Below are positions 1-9,040 of a DNA stretch of 64,000 bases, one piece after another. Source of the stretch: JAZRYE01 sp045600585 (GTDB lineage: Bacteria; Bacillota_I; Bacilli_A; RFN20; CAG-826); assembly GCA_045600585.1 (NCBI GenBank), contig JAZRYE010000004.1:62001-126000 (forward strand), read 5' to 3'. Made by a program: the position numbers and the translations under genes. Each line of letters starts with the position of its first letter. Position 1 is the first letter of the stretch. The notes under the pieces are model-generated. The model was not told the DNA's origin, searched no databases, and was given only the letters and a program-made list of their open reading frames with translations.

Positions 1-1
1 A

Positions 2-1588
2 ACAAAGAAAATTGCGTTTGAAGACATTATTAGTGATGCAGAAGAAGGCGAATTTTCTCCTACTTGGGAAAACGAAGCAATCTTTTGTTCAAGTGGCACA
101 ACTGGTGATGTTAAATTAATGGTTTACAACGGAGAAAACTTATGCCACCAAATTGGCGCAGCTCTCTCTATTCCTGAAAATTCCAAAGACTTAATGTATC
201 CAAAGTCAATGGGTAAGATTAAAATCTTAGCAATGGTTCCATTGCATCATATATTTGGTTTCGTAGCTGTATTACTTTGGTTTACATTCTACGGCTCAAC
301 TCTTGTTTATCCAATAAGCAACGCTCCAAGTGATTTACTTGGTATTTGTCAGAAAGTCGGAATAACCCACGTCTTCTCTGTCCCGCTTCTTTGGGATTCT
401 GTTGCTTTATCTCTCGAAAGAAAGATGGAAATGCAAGGCGAAAAGATGAAAAATCTTCTCGACCATATGATCAAATATAATTGCGGTGAAATTACTAAGA
501 AAGAAGCTGGTAAATCAGCTAGCAATATCGTTAAACATGTTGTCCAAAAGAAACTCCTTGGAACTCATGTAAGATATTGTATTTCTGGTGGAGGATTCCT
601 CTCAAATCATACACTAAGAGTACTAAACGGTATTGGATACAACCTTTACAACGGATATGGAATGACTGAATTAGGTGTCACATCCGTTGAACAATCTATC
701 GATGTTTCTAAGAGACTTGAAGGCAAGATTGGTTCGCCATTCTATGGAGTACAATATAAAATTGTAAAGAGTGATGGAAATGCCACAGGCGGTGAGCTTG
801 CAGTCAAATCCCCTATCACTCACATTAGAGAAATCATTGGCGGAGTAGAAAAACCAACCATTCTTGACGATGAAGGATATTTCTTAACTGGTGATATTGC
901 AGAACTTGATGAAACAGGTAGATGCACATTAAAAGGAAGAATTAAAGACATTATTATTAATGCTGATGGAGAAAATATTTTCCCTGATGAATTAGAAATT
1001 TATTTCAAAACTCTTCCATTTGTTAAACAACTTTCCGTTTTAGGCATTAAAACTGAAAATGACAAAAATGAAGAAAAAGTTTGTCTTGTTCTTGAACTCG
1101 ATAATTCTGTTAAGAAAGAAAATATCAAGGAAATCAAGAAAATTGTTGATGAAACAAAACTTCCTAATAATGTTAAGATTCAAGAAATCTATTTAGCAAA
1201 AGGAAAACTTCCTGTTGCTAACAACATGAAAGTTAAGAGATTTGTTATTAAGAAGGCAATTGAATCTGATAATGGAGAATATATCTCCATGATTCAAAGA
1301 AGAAAAACAACTAAGAAGTATAATTTCGATGCAAAAACTGTTGAAGAAATTTTAGTTCCTATGCGTGCAATCTTCTCAAAAATCCTTGTTCTTCCAGAAT
1401 TTAAAATTGAAGATAACGGCCATTGGATTAATGACTTAGGTGGAGACTCAATGAGTTACATTGAACTTGTTAGAGATGTCGATGAAGCATTCGGTGTTGA
1501 GATCCCTGAAGAACAATATGGACAACTAACTTGTGTTAACGATTTCGTTAATGAAGTCGCATTACTCAAGAAAGAGAAAGCAAACTAA
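2..1588 (+). CDS. Acyl-AMP ligase (AMP-binding) with C-terminal acyl carrier domain, 5' partial
   Basis: The reading frame is open to the left edge, so the start lies outside the window; the first in-frame ATG (119) is internal because the AMP-binding P-loop motif SSGTTGDVK is encoded just before it (about positions 88-117). Further adenylation motifs follow: YGMTELG, the TGDIAELDETGR stretch with the ribose-binding Asp, and KGRIKDIIINADGENI, with a candidate catalytic Lys near NNMKVKR. The last 70 or so residues form a carrier-protein domain with LGGDSMS, whose Ser should carry phosphopantetheine. The family activates a carboxylic acid, typically a fatty acid, as acyl-AMP and passes it to a thiol; the fused carrier suggests loading in cis. 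Substrate unknown. The next gene is rpsT, 72 bp downstream. Confidence 0.85.
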   Translation, partial: TKKIAFEDIISDAEEGEFSPTWENEAIFCSSGTTGDVKLMVYNGENLCHQIGAALSIPENSKDLMYPKSMGKIKILAMVPLHHIFGFVAVLLWFTFYGSTLVYPISNAPSDLLGICQKVGITHVFSVPLLWDSVALSLERKMEMQGEKMKNLLDHMIKYNCGEITKKEAGKSASNIVKHVVQKKLLGTHVRYCISGGGFLSNHTLRVLNGIGYNLYNGYGMTELGVTSVEQSIDVSKRLEGKIGSPFYGVQYKIVKSDGNATGGELAVKSPITHIREIIGGVEKPTILDDEGYFLTGDIAELDETGRCTLKGRIKDIIINADGENIFPDELEIYFKTLPFVKQLSVLGIKTENDKNEEKVCLVLELDNSVKKENIKEIKKIVDETKLPNNVKIQEIYLAKGKLPVANNMKVKRFVIKKAIESDNGEYISMIQRRKTTKKYNFDAKTVEEILVPMRAIFSKILVLPEFKIEDNGHWINDLGGDSMSYIELVRDVDEAFGVEIPEEQYGQLTCVNDFVNEVALLKKEKAN

Positions 1589-1600
1589 TTTAATAAATAA

Positions 1601-1629
1601 TTGCATTATTTTATCTAATTTGATAATAT
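1601..1629 (+). promoter_or_regulatory. Possible rpsT promoter
   Basis: TTGCAT (1601-1606) and TAATAT (1624-1629) are 17 bp apart, just upstream of the rpsT ribosome-binding site. The -10 matches consensus at only four positions, so this is tentative. Confidence 0.3.
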
Positions 1630-1660
1630 TAATCGCGGTATCACGAAAGAGGTATAATTT

Positions 1661-1930
1661 ATGGCAAACATTAAATCACAAATCAAACGTATCGGTACAA
1701 ATGAAAAAGCACGTCAAAGAAACGCATCTGCAAAGAGCGCAATTCGTACTGCTGCTAAAAAAGTCAGAGTAGCTGCTGAAGCTAAAGATTTAGAAAATCT
1801 CGATGAACTCTTAAACAAAGCATTCCGTTTAATTGATAAATCTGTTAGCGATGGTATTCAAAAGAAGAATACAGCAAGCAGACAAAAATCCGAATTATCA
1901 CGTATTGTCAACGCTGCAAAAGCTCAATAA
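1661..1930 (+). CDS. rpsT: 30S ribosomal protein S20
   Basis: An 89-residue, Lys/Arg-rich, Ala-rich helical protein starting MANIKSQIKR, typical of S20 in length and sequence (KSAIRTAAKKV, TASRQKSELSRIV). S20 binds 16S rRNA early in 30S assembly. A ribosome-binding site (GAAAGAGGT) lies before the ATG. It converges on holA, whose stop is 10 bp away. A second reading frame overlaps it (1533-1772) but has no family resemblance and is a shadow. Confidence 0.97.
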   Translation: MANIKSQIKRIGTNEKARQRNASAKSAIRTAAKKVRVAAEAKDLENLDELLNKAFRLIDKSVSDGIQKKNTASRQKSELSRIVNAAKAQ

Positions 1931-1945
1931 TTATTTATAATTATT
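1926..1945. terminator. All-AT hairpin between rpsT and holA
   Basis: AATAATTAT and ATAATTATT pair around a 2-nt loop, covering both convergent stop codons; T-rich sequence follows on the plus strand. With no GC pairs it would be a weak terminator, but it is the only candidate here. Confidence 0.35.
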
Positions 1946-2912
1946 TCCTTTTGAAATTTATTAAGAATAATTCAAATGCATAATAGCGGTCAACTTGACC
2001 GCTTTTAATTTGCAAATCTAATTGGAAAAGGTCTTCCAAGACTTTGTGAATAGTCTTTTCACTTATTGAATATAGATTCTTTCTTAAGATAGAAACTCTA
2101 ATTGGTTTGATATTTAGCTCAGTTGCAATTTCATCTTCACCACTACCTGTTCTAGATAAAAATGCGACTTGATTTAATAATCTAAATTGATTTGAAAGCA
2201 TGCTAATTAATGTAACAGGTTCAACATTGTTGACTCTTAAATCACGGAATAATGCTATTGCTAATTCATTTTTTCCAGAAATTAAATAATTAAAAATTTG
2301 AAATGCATTTTCTTCTAATGGCTTTGGAACCATTAATAAAACATCATCATAAGTAATATGATCTGTATATAAAGATAATTTATCTAAAGTATTTAATAAT
2401 AAGTCAACATCGCATGCTGTTCTAATGGTAATCTCGGATAATGCGTTTTGGTCAATTTGTATTTGTAATTTTTCTTTACACAATTTAATGACGTATTGTT
2501 TCCATTCTTTTGGGTCAGGATCAACAATTTGAAAAATTGTGCCATATTGTTTAATTAAAGAATAAAGCTTTCCTTTTGGATCAACTTCTTCTGAAACTAT
2601 TGTCAAAATTAAGTCAGTAAAATCGTTTTGATCTTTTAAGTATCTTCCTAATGCATCGTAGTCTTGTTCAGATTCGATTTTATTTTTTTGTCTTTTCTTT
2701 TCGAAAAAATAGCAATTGTCGACAATAACAACCTTATTTTCGTATCCTAAAGGAAGATAATTCACATCATTTAGCCATTCTTGTATTAATACATTACTAC
2801 CATCATAACGTACATAATTCATGTCGTCTTTTTCAGGTAATTTTTCTTTTACAATTTTATTGATTCTTGTTTTAATGCGGATGCTTTGCGTTCCGTAAAT
2901 TAGATATACCAT
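1941..2912 (-). CDS. holA: DNA polymerase III, delta subunit
   Basis: The product starts MVYLIYGTQS and matches the HolA family in length (323 aa) and in its Walker-like N-terminal fold followed by a helical C-terminus. Delta opens the beta sliding clamp within the clamp loader during replication. I chose ATG at 2912 over an in-frame TTG at 2927: YLIYG near the N-terminus is where the family normally begins, and a TATAAT box ends 6 bp before this ATG. There is no Shine-Dalgarno, so the message is probably leaderless. It lies directly after comEC, as in many Bacilli, where holA follows the comE genes. Confidence 0.92.
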   Translation of the reverse strand: MVYLIYGTQSIRIKTRINKIVKEKLPEKDDMNYVRYDGSNVLIQEWLNDVNYLPLGYENKVVIVDNCYFFEKKRQKNKIESEQDYDALGRYLKDQNDFTDLILTIVSEEVDPKGKLYSLIKQYGTIFQIVDPDPKEWKQYVIKLCKEKLQIQIDQNALSEITIRTACDVDLLLNTLDKLSLYTDHITYDDVLLMVPKPLEENAFQIFNYLISGKNELAIALFRDLRVNNVEPVTLISMLSNQFRLLNQVAFLSRTGSGEDEIATELNIKPIRVSILRKNLYSISEKTIHKVLEDLFQLDLQIKSGQVDRYYAFELFLINFKRK

Positions 2913-2918
2913 ATCTAC

Positions 2919-2924
2919 ATTATA
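2919..2924 (-). promoter_or_regulatory. holA -10 box, 6 bp from the start codon
   Basis: TATAAT on the minus strand with six bases (GTAGAT) before the holA ATG. No good -35 is visible. Transcription from it would begin at or beside the ATG. Confidence 0.5.
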
Positions 2925-2925
2925 C

Positions 2926-2947
2926 AAAAAACTACATAAAAATGTAG
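2926..2947 (-). terminator. comEC terminator overlapping its stop codon
   Basis: On the minus strand CTACAT-TTTT-ATGTAG forms a 6-bp hairpin followed by six T. The TAG of the 3' arm is the comEC stop codon, and the T run ends one base before the holA -10 box. Confidence 0.6.
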
Positions 2948-4947
2948 TTGGAATATATAATTGTTCCTAAAATATCGGTCCTTTTTATGTTTACTTTATT
3001 TTTATTTAAAATATCGATTACAGATTGATTTGGATGCCCATAATAATTTTTACCAACAGAAATAACTGCATCTTTAGGTGATAAATACTTAATAAATGCA
3101 TCAGATGTAGAAGTATTACTTCCATGGTGTCCAATTTTCAATACGTCACATGGTATGTTTACATATTCCTCCATGATTTTCTTTTCTATAGATATCGGTG
3201 CGTCACCTGTAATCAAATAAGAAATATTCGATAATGTAAATCCAATGACAAGTGAGTTCTCGTTGTCATCGTTATCAGAAGAAATATGATTATTATAATT
3301 ATTAAATTCAATCCCTTTTATATAAAAAGGAAATGATTCTGGTGAAGAAATGTGGTTCTTAATATTAAAATTATTTTCGAGTTCTTTAAGTGCGCCCATA
3401 TGGTCATAATCATTGTGTGTTGTTATCACATAATCAATATTAAATAACCTATTCTTCTTGAAGTAAGGTATGAGAGAATCATTCGCAATATCGGAATATA
3501 AGGATCCTCCAGTATCAATTAGAACAGTTGTATTTTTGTATCTAACCAAACAAGAATCACCTTGACCAACATTGATAAATGAAACCTGTGTAGTAAATGT
3601 ATTTTTAATAGGCAAAATATTAATTATCATAATCATCATTTCAATTGTTAATAAAACTTTATAAATTGGCTTAAATCCAATAGAAAAATAATAAAGAATT
3701 GCCAAGTATATAAAGATGAATATTAGAAACATAATATCTGGAAAAGAAGGACAATTAACACTAATTGATAATGGTTTAACTTTGTTAAAAATATAAGATA
3801 TCCACCTTGTTGTTTTACTAACTACTCCAAATAATGGAATTTTGTAAAAGCACAATAGACTGACAAATGCGAAGAATATAAAGATAGGAGTAAATAATAT
3901 AGAAAATGGATAAGAAAGAAGACATATAGATGAAAAATATTTCATCTCAAAAGGTATGAAGAATATTGCTACGAAAATTGGCGACATTACCTTTCTAATG
4001 ATTTTTTTATGTTGCGATAATAAATTTCTTATATAGTAAAACAAAATAGGTATCGAATAAGCAAGGATAAAAGAATCAGAATATATTAACCTATAATTAA
4101 TAATTAAAAATAAGAAACCACTAAAAGAGAGAACTGTGAAATAATGAAATCTTTCTTTTAAAATATATTTATTAATCCATGTCAAAAGACTCAAAGTCAT
4201 TATTTTGATGACTGAAAATTTCGGATACACAAATAAAGCGTAAGGAAATAATAAACCCAGAGATATTAGTTGCGACCATTTCTTCTTTATCCTTATGTTA
4301 AATAAAAATGTAACTGTATTTAAAAAGAAATGAAAATAAATACCGCTAGTAGATAAAAACCTTGATAAATGAAAAGCCTTTATTTTATCTGCAGTTTCAC
4401 TACTTCCACCTTTAGAAAATAATATCATTTTAATTAATGATGCGCTTTCTTTATCAAAATGGCTTAAGAACGCCTCTCTTCCACTTTTTAACCTTATAGG
4501 TGTAAGGAACTCACTTTTTATTGAATGAGGTTCTAACGCGCTTAAAACACCTTTCTTTAATAAATAATCTTTGAAATCAAAACTCGATTCTAAAGTTGTA
4601 AAGTTTAAATTAGTTTTTATCCCTTTAATATATAAAACATCACCTATTTCATATGGATGGCCCTTACTATATATGTAGAATCTTTCTCCACGACTGATAA
4701 ATATGAAATAATTATCGCTTACTTCACTAACGATGCCTTTATATTCGCTTTGAGCAGCATGCACTATATTGATGAAGCTGATGCCTACTCCAATCGCAAT
4801 TAACAATATTGATATACAAAATACATACTTGTTTGTTCTTTTATATATAAATATCAAATAGATAATTGATGCAATAGCGCATGCTGCAACGTGATAGCGA
4901 AAAAGTAATCCGATTGAAAAAGAAATTAAAAATGCGAATAGAATCAC
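2932..4947 (-). CDS. comEC: ComEC/Rec2 DNA-uptake channel protein
   Basis: A 671-residue protein: two N-terminal membrane segments, a soluble OB-like part (about 65-130), a multi-pass competence domain (about 170-440), and a C-terminal metallo-beta-lactamase-like domain with INVGQGDSCLVRY, THNDYDHMGAL, ITGDA and GHHGSNTS. ComEC forms the inner-membrane channel for transforming single-stranded DNA, and the C-terminal domain is thought to degrade the other strand. Its start overlaps comEA by 4 bp, implying translational coupling. Length is at the short end for the family but all domains are present. Confidence 0.93.
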   Translation of the reverse strand: MILFAFLISFSIGLLFRYHVAACAIASIIYLIFIYKRTNKYVFCISILLIAIGVGISFINIVHAAQSEYKGIVSEVSDNYFIFISRGERFYIYSKGHPYEIGDVLYIKGIKTNLNFTTLESSFDFKDYLLKKGVLSALEPHSIKSEFLTPIRLKSGREAFLSHFDKESASLIKMILFSKGGSSETADKIKAFHLSRFLSTSGIYFHFFLNTVTFLFNIRIKKKWSQLISLGLLFPYALFVYPKFSVIKIMTLSLLTWINKYILKERFHYFTVLSFSGFLFLIINYRLIYSDSFILAYSIPILFYYIRNLLSQHKKIIRKVMSPIFVAIFFIPFEMKYFSSICLLSYPFSILFTPIFIFFAFVSLLCFYKIPLFGVVSKTTRWISYIFNKVKPLSISVNCPSFPDIMFLIFIFIYLAILYYFSIGFKPIYKVLLTIEMMIMIINILPIKNTFTTQVSFINVGQGDSCLVRYKNTTVLIDTGGSLYSDIANDSLIPYFKKNRLFNIDYVITTHNDYDHMGALKELENNFNIKNHISSPESFPFYIKGIEFNNYNNHISSDNDDNENSLVIGFTLSNISYLITGDAPISIEKKIMEEYVNIPCDVLKIGHHGSNTSTSDAFIKYLSPKDAVISVGKNYYGHPNQSVIDILNKNKVNIKRTDILGTIIYSNYIFM

Positions 4948-5477
4948 TCGTGAAGAATAACGTAACTTCTTATTTTTCTATAAGTAGCGTTACCGATTCC
5001 ATAAACATCCATTAGATCTTCAATTGTGTTGAATTGTCCGTTTTCAATTCGATAAGAAACAATTGAACTAGCAATTGAAGTTGTGATTCCGTTGATTGTC
5101 ATTAATGTATCAGCGTCATCTGCATTAATGTTAACTTTAGTAATTTCTGTATTATTGCAAATGTCACTTACATCATAACGTGATGCAATATAATAGGTTT
5201 CTCCAACCTCTAATACTGCATTTTCAAAGAAAGCTCTTTCATCTGCATTGTTTGTTAAGCCTCCCGCTGCGTTAATTAGATCTGCCATTGAGATTGCATC
5301 AGATAGCGTATAAGAACCGGTCTTATAAACTTCACCTTCAATGGTATATCTAGATGTTGTGGTCGATACTTCAACAGTCTCATCAATGTGAGCTGTGTTG
5401 ACTGTAGGGTCTATTAGCATAAAGCCGACTATGACCACGAATGCGGCTATGATAACCCCAATAAAGATTTTAACCAT
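4944..5477 (-). CDS. comEA: ComEA, DNA receptor for competence
   Basis: 177 residues: an N-terminal membrane anchor (about 4-23), an SLBB-like part (about 43-100, with GEVYKTGSYTL) and a C-terminal helix-hairpin-helix domain (KVNINADDADTLMTINGI, then VYGIGNATYRKIRSY). ComEA binds double-stranded DNA outside the membrane and hands it to ComEC. comEB is missing between the two genes, as is common. The Shine-Dalgarno AGGAGGA lies six T before the ATG and inside a hairpin described separately. Together with comEC this suggests, but does not prove, natural competence. Confidence 0.93.
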   Translation of the reverse strand: MVKIFIGVIIAAFVVIVGFMLIDPTVNTAHIDETVEVSTTTSRYTIEGEVYKTGSYTLSDAISMADLINAAGGLTNNADERAFFENAVLEVGETYYIASRYDVSDICNNTEITKVNINADDADTLMTINGITTSIASSIVSYRIENGQFNTIEDLMDVYGIGNATYRKIRSYVILHE

Positions 5478-5507
5478 AAAAAATCCTCCTACTTTTTTAT
5501 AGGAGGA
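5478..5507 (-). terminator. Hairpin with T-run that contains the comEA Shine-Dalgarno
   Basis: On the minus strand TCCTCCTA and TAGGAGGA pair (8 bp, 8-nt loop), followed by TTTTTT and then the comEA ATG. It has the form of an intrinsic terminator for the greA transcript, and its 3' arm is the comEA ribosome-binding site. Confidence 0.6.
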
Positions 5508-5539
5508 ATTTTCGAATTTTTTCTTAATTTTTTTTAAAA

Positions 5540-6016
5540 TTATGCTTTAATTTCAATTTTGAGAACTTCAACTTGGTAAGCCTTGCTTGATTTGACATCT
5601 ACGATGTCTCCGACAGATTTACCAACTAAAGCACTACCTAAAGCGCAGTCATTTGAAATTTTGCCATTGAATGGATCTGCTTCAACTGTACCAACAATGT
5701 AATATTCTTCAATTTCATTATTGTCTAAGTATTTAACAGTAACTAATGAACCAAGACCAACTTTCTTATTGCTCTTAATTTTATCTTCAATAATTTCGCA
5801 GTTATTTAAGATAGCTTCAATTTCTTTAATTCTACCTTCTGTTTCTGCTTGTTTATCTCTAGCTGCATCATAGTCAGCGTTTTCACTTAAGTCACCTTGT
5901 GCACGAGCTTCAGCTAATTGAACTTTAACTTCTTCACGTACAACGGATACTAAATGTTCTAATTCGTCTTGTAATTTTTTATAACCAGCTTTGGTAAGTT
6001 TTTGTTTTTCAGCCAT
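5540..6016 (-). CDS. greA: Transcription elongation factor GreA
   Basis: 158 residues, the normal GreA length: an N-terminal coiled coil with the acidic tip GDLSENADYDAARD (about 41-54), and a C-terminal FKBP-like domain (DPFNGKISNDCALGSALVGKSVGD spread over about 114-140). GreA enters the RNA polymerase secondary channel and stimulates cleavage of backtracked RNA. It is preceded by AAGAAGG. It follows DUF1292 in the alaS series, a compressed version of the Bacilli order. Confidence 0.96.
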   Translation of the reverse strand: MAEKQKLTKAGYKKLQDELEHLVSVVREEVKVQLAEARAQGDLSENADYDAARDKQAETEGRIKEIEAILNNCEIIEDKIKSNKKVGLGSLVTVKYLDNNEIEEYYIVGTVEADPFNGKISNDCALGSALVGKSVGDIVDVKSSKAYQVEVLKIEIKA

Positions 6017-6039
6017 AAATATACCTTCTTTCGAGTCCT

Positions 6040-6077
6040 CGTTATTTTAGCAATAACGTAAACTATTTTCCATAGTT
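6040..6077 (-). promoter_or_regulatory. Two tandem hairpins upstream of greA
   Basis: On the minus strand AACTAT/ATAGTT (6 bp, 5-nt loop) is followed two bases later by CGTTATT/AATAACG (7 bp, 5-nt loop), about 24 bases before the greA start. No T-run follows, so they are not ordinary terminators. They may stabilise or process the mRNA. Confidence 0.35.
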
Positions 6078-6079
6078 AA

Positions 6080-6373
6080 TTATTCTTCTTTTAATTTTTG
6101 AATTTCTGGATCTTTATCCCAAGCCTCAAAGACTTCCTCTACTTCTGCGTATTCTTCTTCGTCTTCGATCGTTTCTAAGGAGCCTGCTCCATCTTCTGTT
6201 TCGACATATCTCATAACTGAGACTTCATCAGGATTATTTTCTTCATAGAAGAAAACATATGATGTTCCTCTTTCTTCATTGTCATATGTGAAGAGGATAT
6301 TTAATAAATGTTTATTACCTTCGTCGTCGGTAACTTCCATTGTCTTTTCATCCAATAATTCTTTGCTATCCAT
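6080..6373 (-). CDS. DUF1292 (YrzB-like) protein
   Basis: A 97-residue, very acidic protein matching the DUF1292 family, which in Bacilli lies a few genes after alaS. It begins MDSKELLDEKTMEVTDDEGN and continues with the family's FTYDNEERGTSYVFFYEE segment. Function is unknown. An AAAGGAT ribosome-binding site precedes the ATG. ruvX, usually between alaS and this gene in Bacillus, is absent. Confidence 0.88.
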   Translation of the reverse strand: MDSKELLDEKTMEVTDDEGNKHLLNILFTYDNEERGTSYVFFYEENNPDEVSVMRYVETEDGAGSLETIEDEEEYAEVEEVFEAWDKDPEIQKLKEE

Positions 6374-6413
6374 AACGATTATCCTTTCATTATTGTTTTT
6401 TTAGTTTCTAAAA

Positions 6414-9020
6414 CTATTTTACCAAATTTTTAACAAATTGCACTGCTTCACCAACTTTATCGGCATTTCTACCAGCACCGCTTGCTAATTCAGGTCTTCC
6501 GCCTCCGGAACCACCTAATAATGTCGCGACATCTTTGACTACCTTACCAGCCATATATCCTTTTGCAATTGCATCTTTAGATGATGCGACAACGATTGGT
6601 AAGCCACCATTTTCTTCGCCGATTAAAACGATGAGATAGTTTTCATGTATTGTTTTCAAATTATCTACTAATGATAATAAGTCGCTTCTCTTACTACCTT
6701 GCAAGTATTTTACTAAAGTAAATAAGCCGTTTTGTTCAGCAAATTCTGCTTTAATAGATTCACTATTTGCATGAGCTAATTTAGTTGATAATTGTTCGTT
6801 CTGTTTTTTGAGTGCATCCTTCTCATTATTTAAAGCATTGATTCTTTGTGGAACTTCGCTATAAGAAGATGCGCCCAATTGGTCTCTTGCTCTAGCGAGT
6901 AACATTTCTCTCTTCTTTAGTAATTCATATGCACCAACAGATGTTCTCGATTGAATTCTTCTAATACCTGCAGCGACTGATTCTTCGAATTCAATAACAA
7001 ATACGCCAATATCAGATGTATTTGAAACATGAGTACCACCACAGAATTCTTTAGAAACATCGCCGAAGCAAACAACTCTAACTGTGTCGCCATATTTATC
7101 ATCAAATAAAGCTCTTGCACCTAATTGTTTTGCTTCTTCAATTGGTAAAACTTTTGTTTCTTCAACAATTGCTTCATCAATCCATGCATTAACTTTTCTT
7201 TCAACTTCGTTTAATTCTTCAGGAGTTATCTTTTGATAATGATTGAAGTCAAAGTGAGCACATGTATCATCAACATAAGAGCCATGTTGAGCGATATGAT
7301 CACCTAATACTTCTGTTAATGCTTTTTGTAATAAGTGAACTGAAGAGTGGTTTCTTGTAATTCTACTTCTTCTTGCTTGATCAATTTTAACTACAACTTC
7401 ATCTCCAACCTTTAATTCTCCAAAGAGAATTTCGACTGAATGTAAGTGTTGTTTATTTGGTGCTTTGATTACATTTGTAACTTTCATTGAGACTTCATCG
7501 TTTTCAATTACACCAGTATCGCAAACTTGACCACCACTTTCAGCATAGAAAGTTGTCTTATCAAGCATGACTTCACCAGCGGAAGTTAATGATTCGACTT
7601 TGACACCATTCTCGAATAATGCAATGACTTTAGCTTTAATTGGAGCACTGCCATATGTAAATTCACTTGGTAATGTGCATTCCATTAAATCTTTTGATTG
7701 CTTATTCATTGATTGCAAATCGCCACGAGCGTTTCTTGCTCTTTCTTTTTGAGCTTTCATCAATTCATTGAATCCATCCATATCATAACTAACACCTGCT
7801 TCATCACAGATTTCAGTTGTTAATTCTTTTGGAAATCCGAATGTATCATATAAAAGGAACATATCTTCTGCTGAAAGACTCTTTGTTGCTTCAATGATTG
7901 AGTGAAGCTTGTTTTCACCATTAGCTAAAGTCTTAATAAATTTTTCTTCTTCAGTTTTAATAATCTTTTTAACAAATTCTTTCTTATCTAAAAGATAAGG
8001 ATAGAAATCTTTCATTACTTCTGTAACAACGTCAACAAGGTTATATAAGAATGGCTTATCAACACCTAATACACGTCCATAGCGTTCTGCTCTTCTTAAT
8101 AATCTTCTTAAAACATATCCTCTTCCTTCGTTAGAGAACATTGCTCCATCAGCGGTTGCAAATGTAATCGCTCTGATATGATCTGCAATAACTCTAAATG
8201 CCATTGGATTGTCTAAGTACTTTTTACCAGTTAAATTTTCGACATATTCAATCATTGGCCAGAATAAATCTGTTTCGAAGTTTGTGTCAGTTCCTTGCAT
8301 AATGCAAGCGAGTCTTTCAAGACCACTACCAGTATCAATGTTTTTACTTGGTAATTCTTTATAATCTTTTCTATCAACACCAGAAACAGAATTGAATTGT
8401 GAGAAAACGATATTCCAAATTTCAATGTATCTATCGTTTTCCATATCTTCTTTTAATAATTTAATACCAATATGTTCAGGGTCATATTTTTCTCCACGAT
8501 CAAAGAACATTTCTGTATCAGGTCCACAAGGTCCTTCACCAATTTCCCAGAAGTTGTTTGGTTGAGGAATTAAATGATCTTCACTTACTCCATTATCCAT
8601 CCAACATTTCTTTGTATCTAAATCATCTGGATGATATGTGATATATAATTTTTCCTTTGGAATACCAAACCATTGTTCAGAAAATAATAATTCAGTTGCC
8701 CATTGAATGACTTCCTTACGGAAATAGTCACCAATTGAGAAGTTACCCATCATTTCAAAGAATGTGTGGTGCCTTGCTGTCTTGCCAACATTTTCGATAT
8801 CGTTTGTTCTAATAGATTTTTGTGCATTTGTAATTCTTCTTGATGGAGGAATTTCACTACCATCAAAATATTTTTTAAGTGCTGCAACACCGGCATTAAT
8901 CCAAAGTAAAGTTGGATCATCCTTTGGGACAAGAGAACTTCCTGGTTCTACATGGTGTCCTTTGCTTTTAAAGAAGTCTAACCACATTTGGCGGACTTCA
9001 CTGGCTTTCATGTAACGCAT
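6414..9020 (-). CDS. alaS: Alanyl-tRNA synthetase
   Basis: 868 residues, full length: class II catalytic domain (N-terminal 240 or so residues, with RITNAQKSIRTNDIENVG and the HHTFFEMMGNFSIGDYF motif), tRNA-recognition domain, editing domain with NHSSVHLL and FCGGTHV, and the C-terminal Ala domain ending GSGGGRPELASGAG. It charges tRNA-Ala and clears Ser/Gly mischarging. The start at 9020 has AGGAGG at good spacing; the Met at 9011 is an alternative. Expression should be set by the T-box in the 260-bp leader. Confidence 0.97.
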   Translation of the reverse strand: MRYMKASEVRQMWLDFFKSKGHHVEPGSSLVPKDDPTLLWINAGVAALKKYFDGSEIPPSRRITNAQKSIRTNDIENVGKTARHHTFFEMMGNFSIGDYFRKEVIQWATELLFSEQWFGIPKEKLYITYHPDDLDTKKCWMDNGVSEDHLIPQPNNFWEIGEGPCGPDTEMFFDRGEKYDPEHIGIKLLKEDMENDRYIEIWNIVFSQFNSVSGVDRKDYKELPSKNIDTGSGLERLACIMQGTDTNFETDLFWPMIEYVENLTGKKYLDNPMAFRVIADHIRAITFATADGAMFSNEGRGYVLRRLLRRAERYGRVLGVDKPFLYNLVDVVTEVMKDFYPYLLDKKEFVKKIIKTEEEKFIKTLANGENKLHSIIEATKSLSAEDMFLLYDTFGFPKELTTEICDEAGVSYDMDGFNELMKAQKERARNARGDLQSMNKQSKDLMECTLPSEFTYGSAPIKAKVIALFENGVKVESLTSAGEVMLDKTTFYAESGGQVCDTGVIENDEVSMKVTNVIKAPNKQHLHSVEILFGELKVGDEVVVKIDQARRSRITRNHSSVHLLQKALTEVLGDHIAQHGSYVDDTCAHFDFNHYQKITPEELNEVERKVNAWIDEAIVEETKVLPIEEAKQLGARALFDDKYGDTVRVVCFGDVSKEFCGGTHVSNTSDIGVFVIEFEESVAAGIRRIQSRTSVGAYELLKKREMLLARARDQLGASSYSEVPQRINALNNEKDALKKQNEQLSTKLAHANSESIKAEFAEQNGLFTLVKYLQGSKRSDLLSLVDNLKTIHENYLIVLIGEENGGLPIVVASSKDAIAKGYMAGKVVKDVATLLGGSGGGRPELASGAGRNADKVGEAVQFVKNLVK

Positions 9021-9040
9021 ACATAACCTCCTAAATAAAT

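Noticed and set aside
7567..9015. Reading frames on the plus strand within alaS (for example 8764-9015)
   Set aside because: They mirror the alaS coding frame, have no ribosome-binding sites and resemble nothing; the same holds for other antisense frames over infB, nusA, ftsK and aroC.
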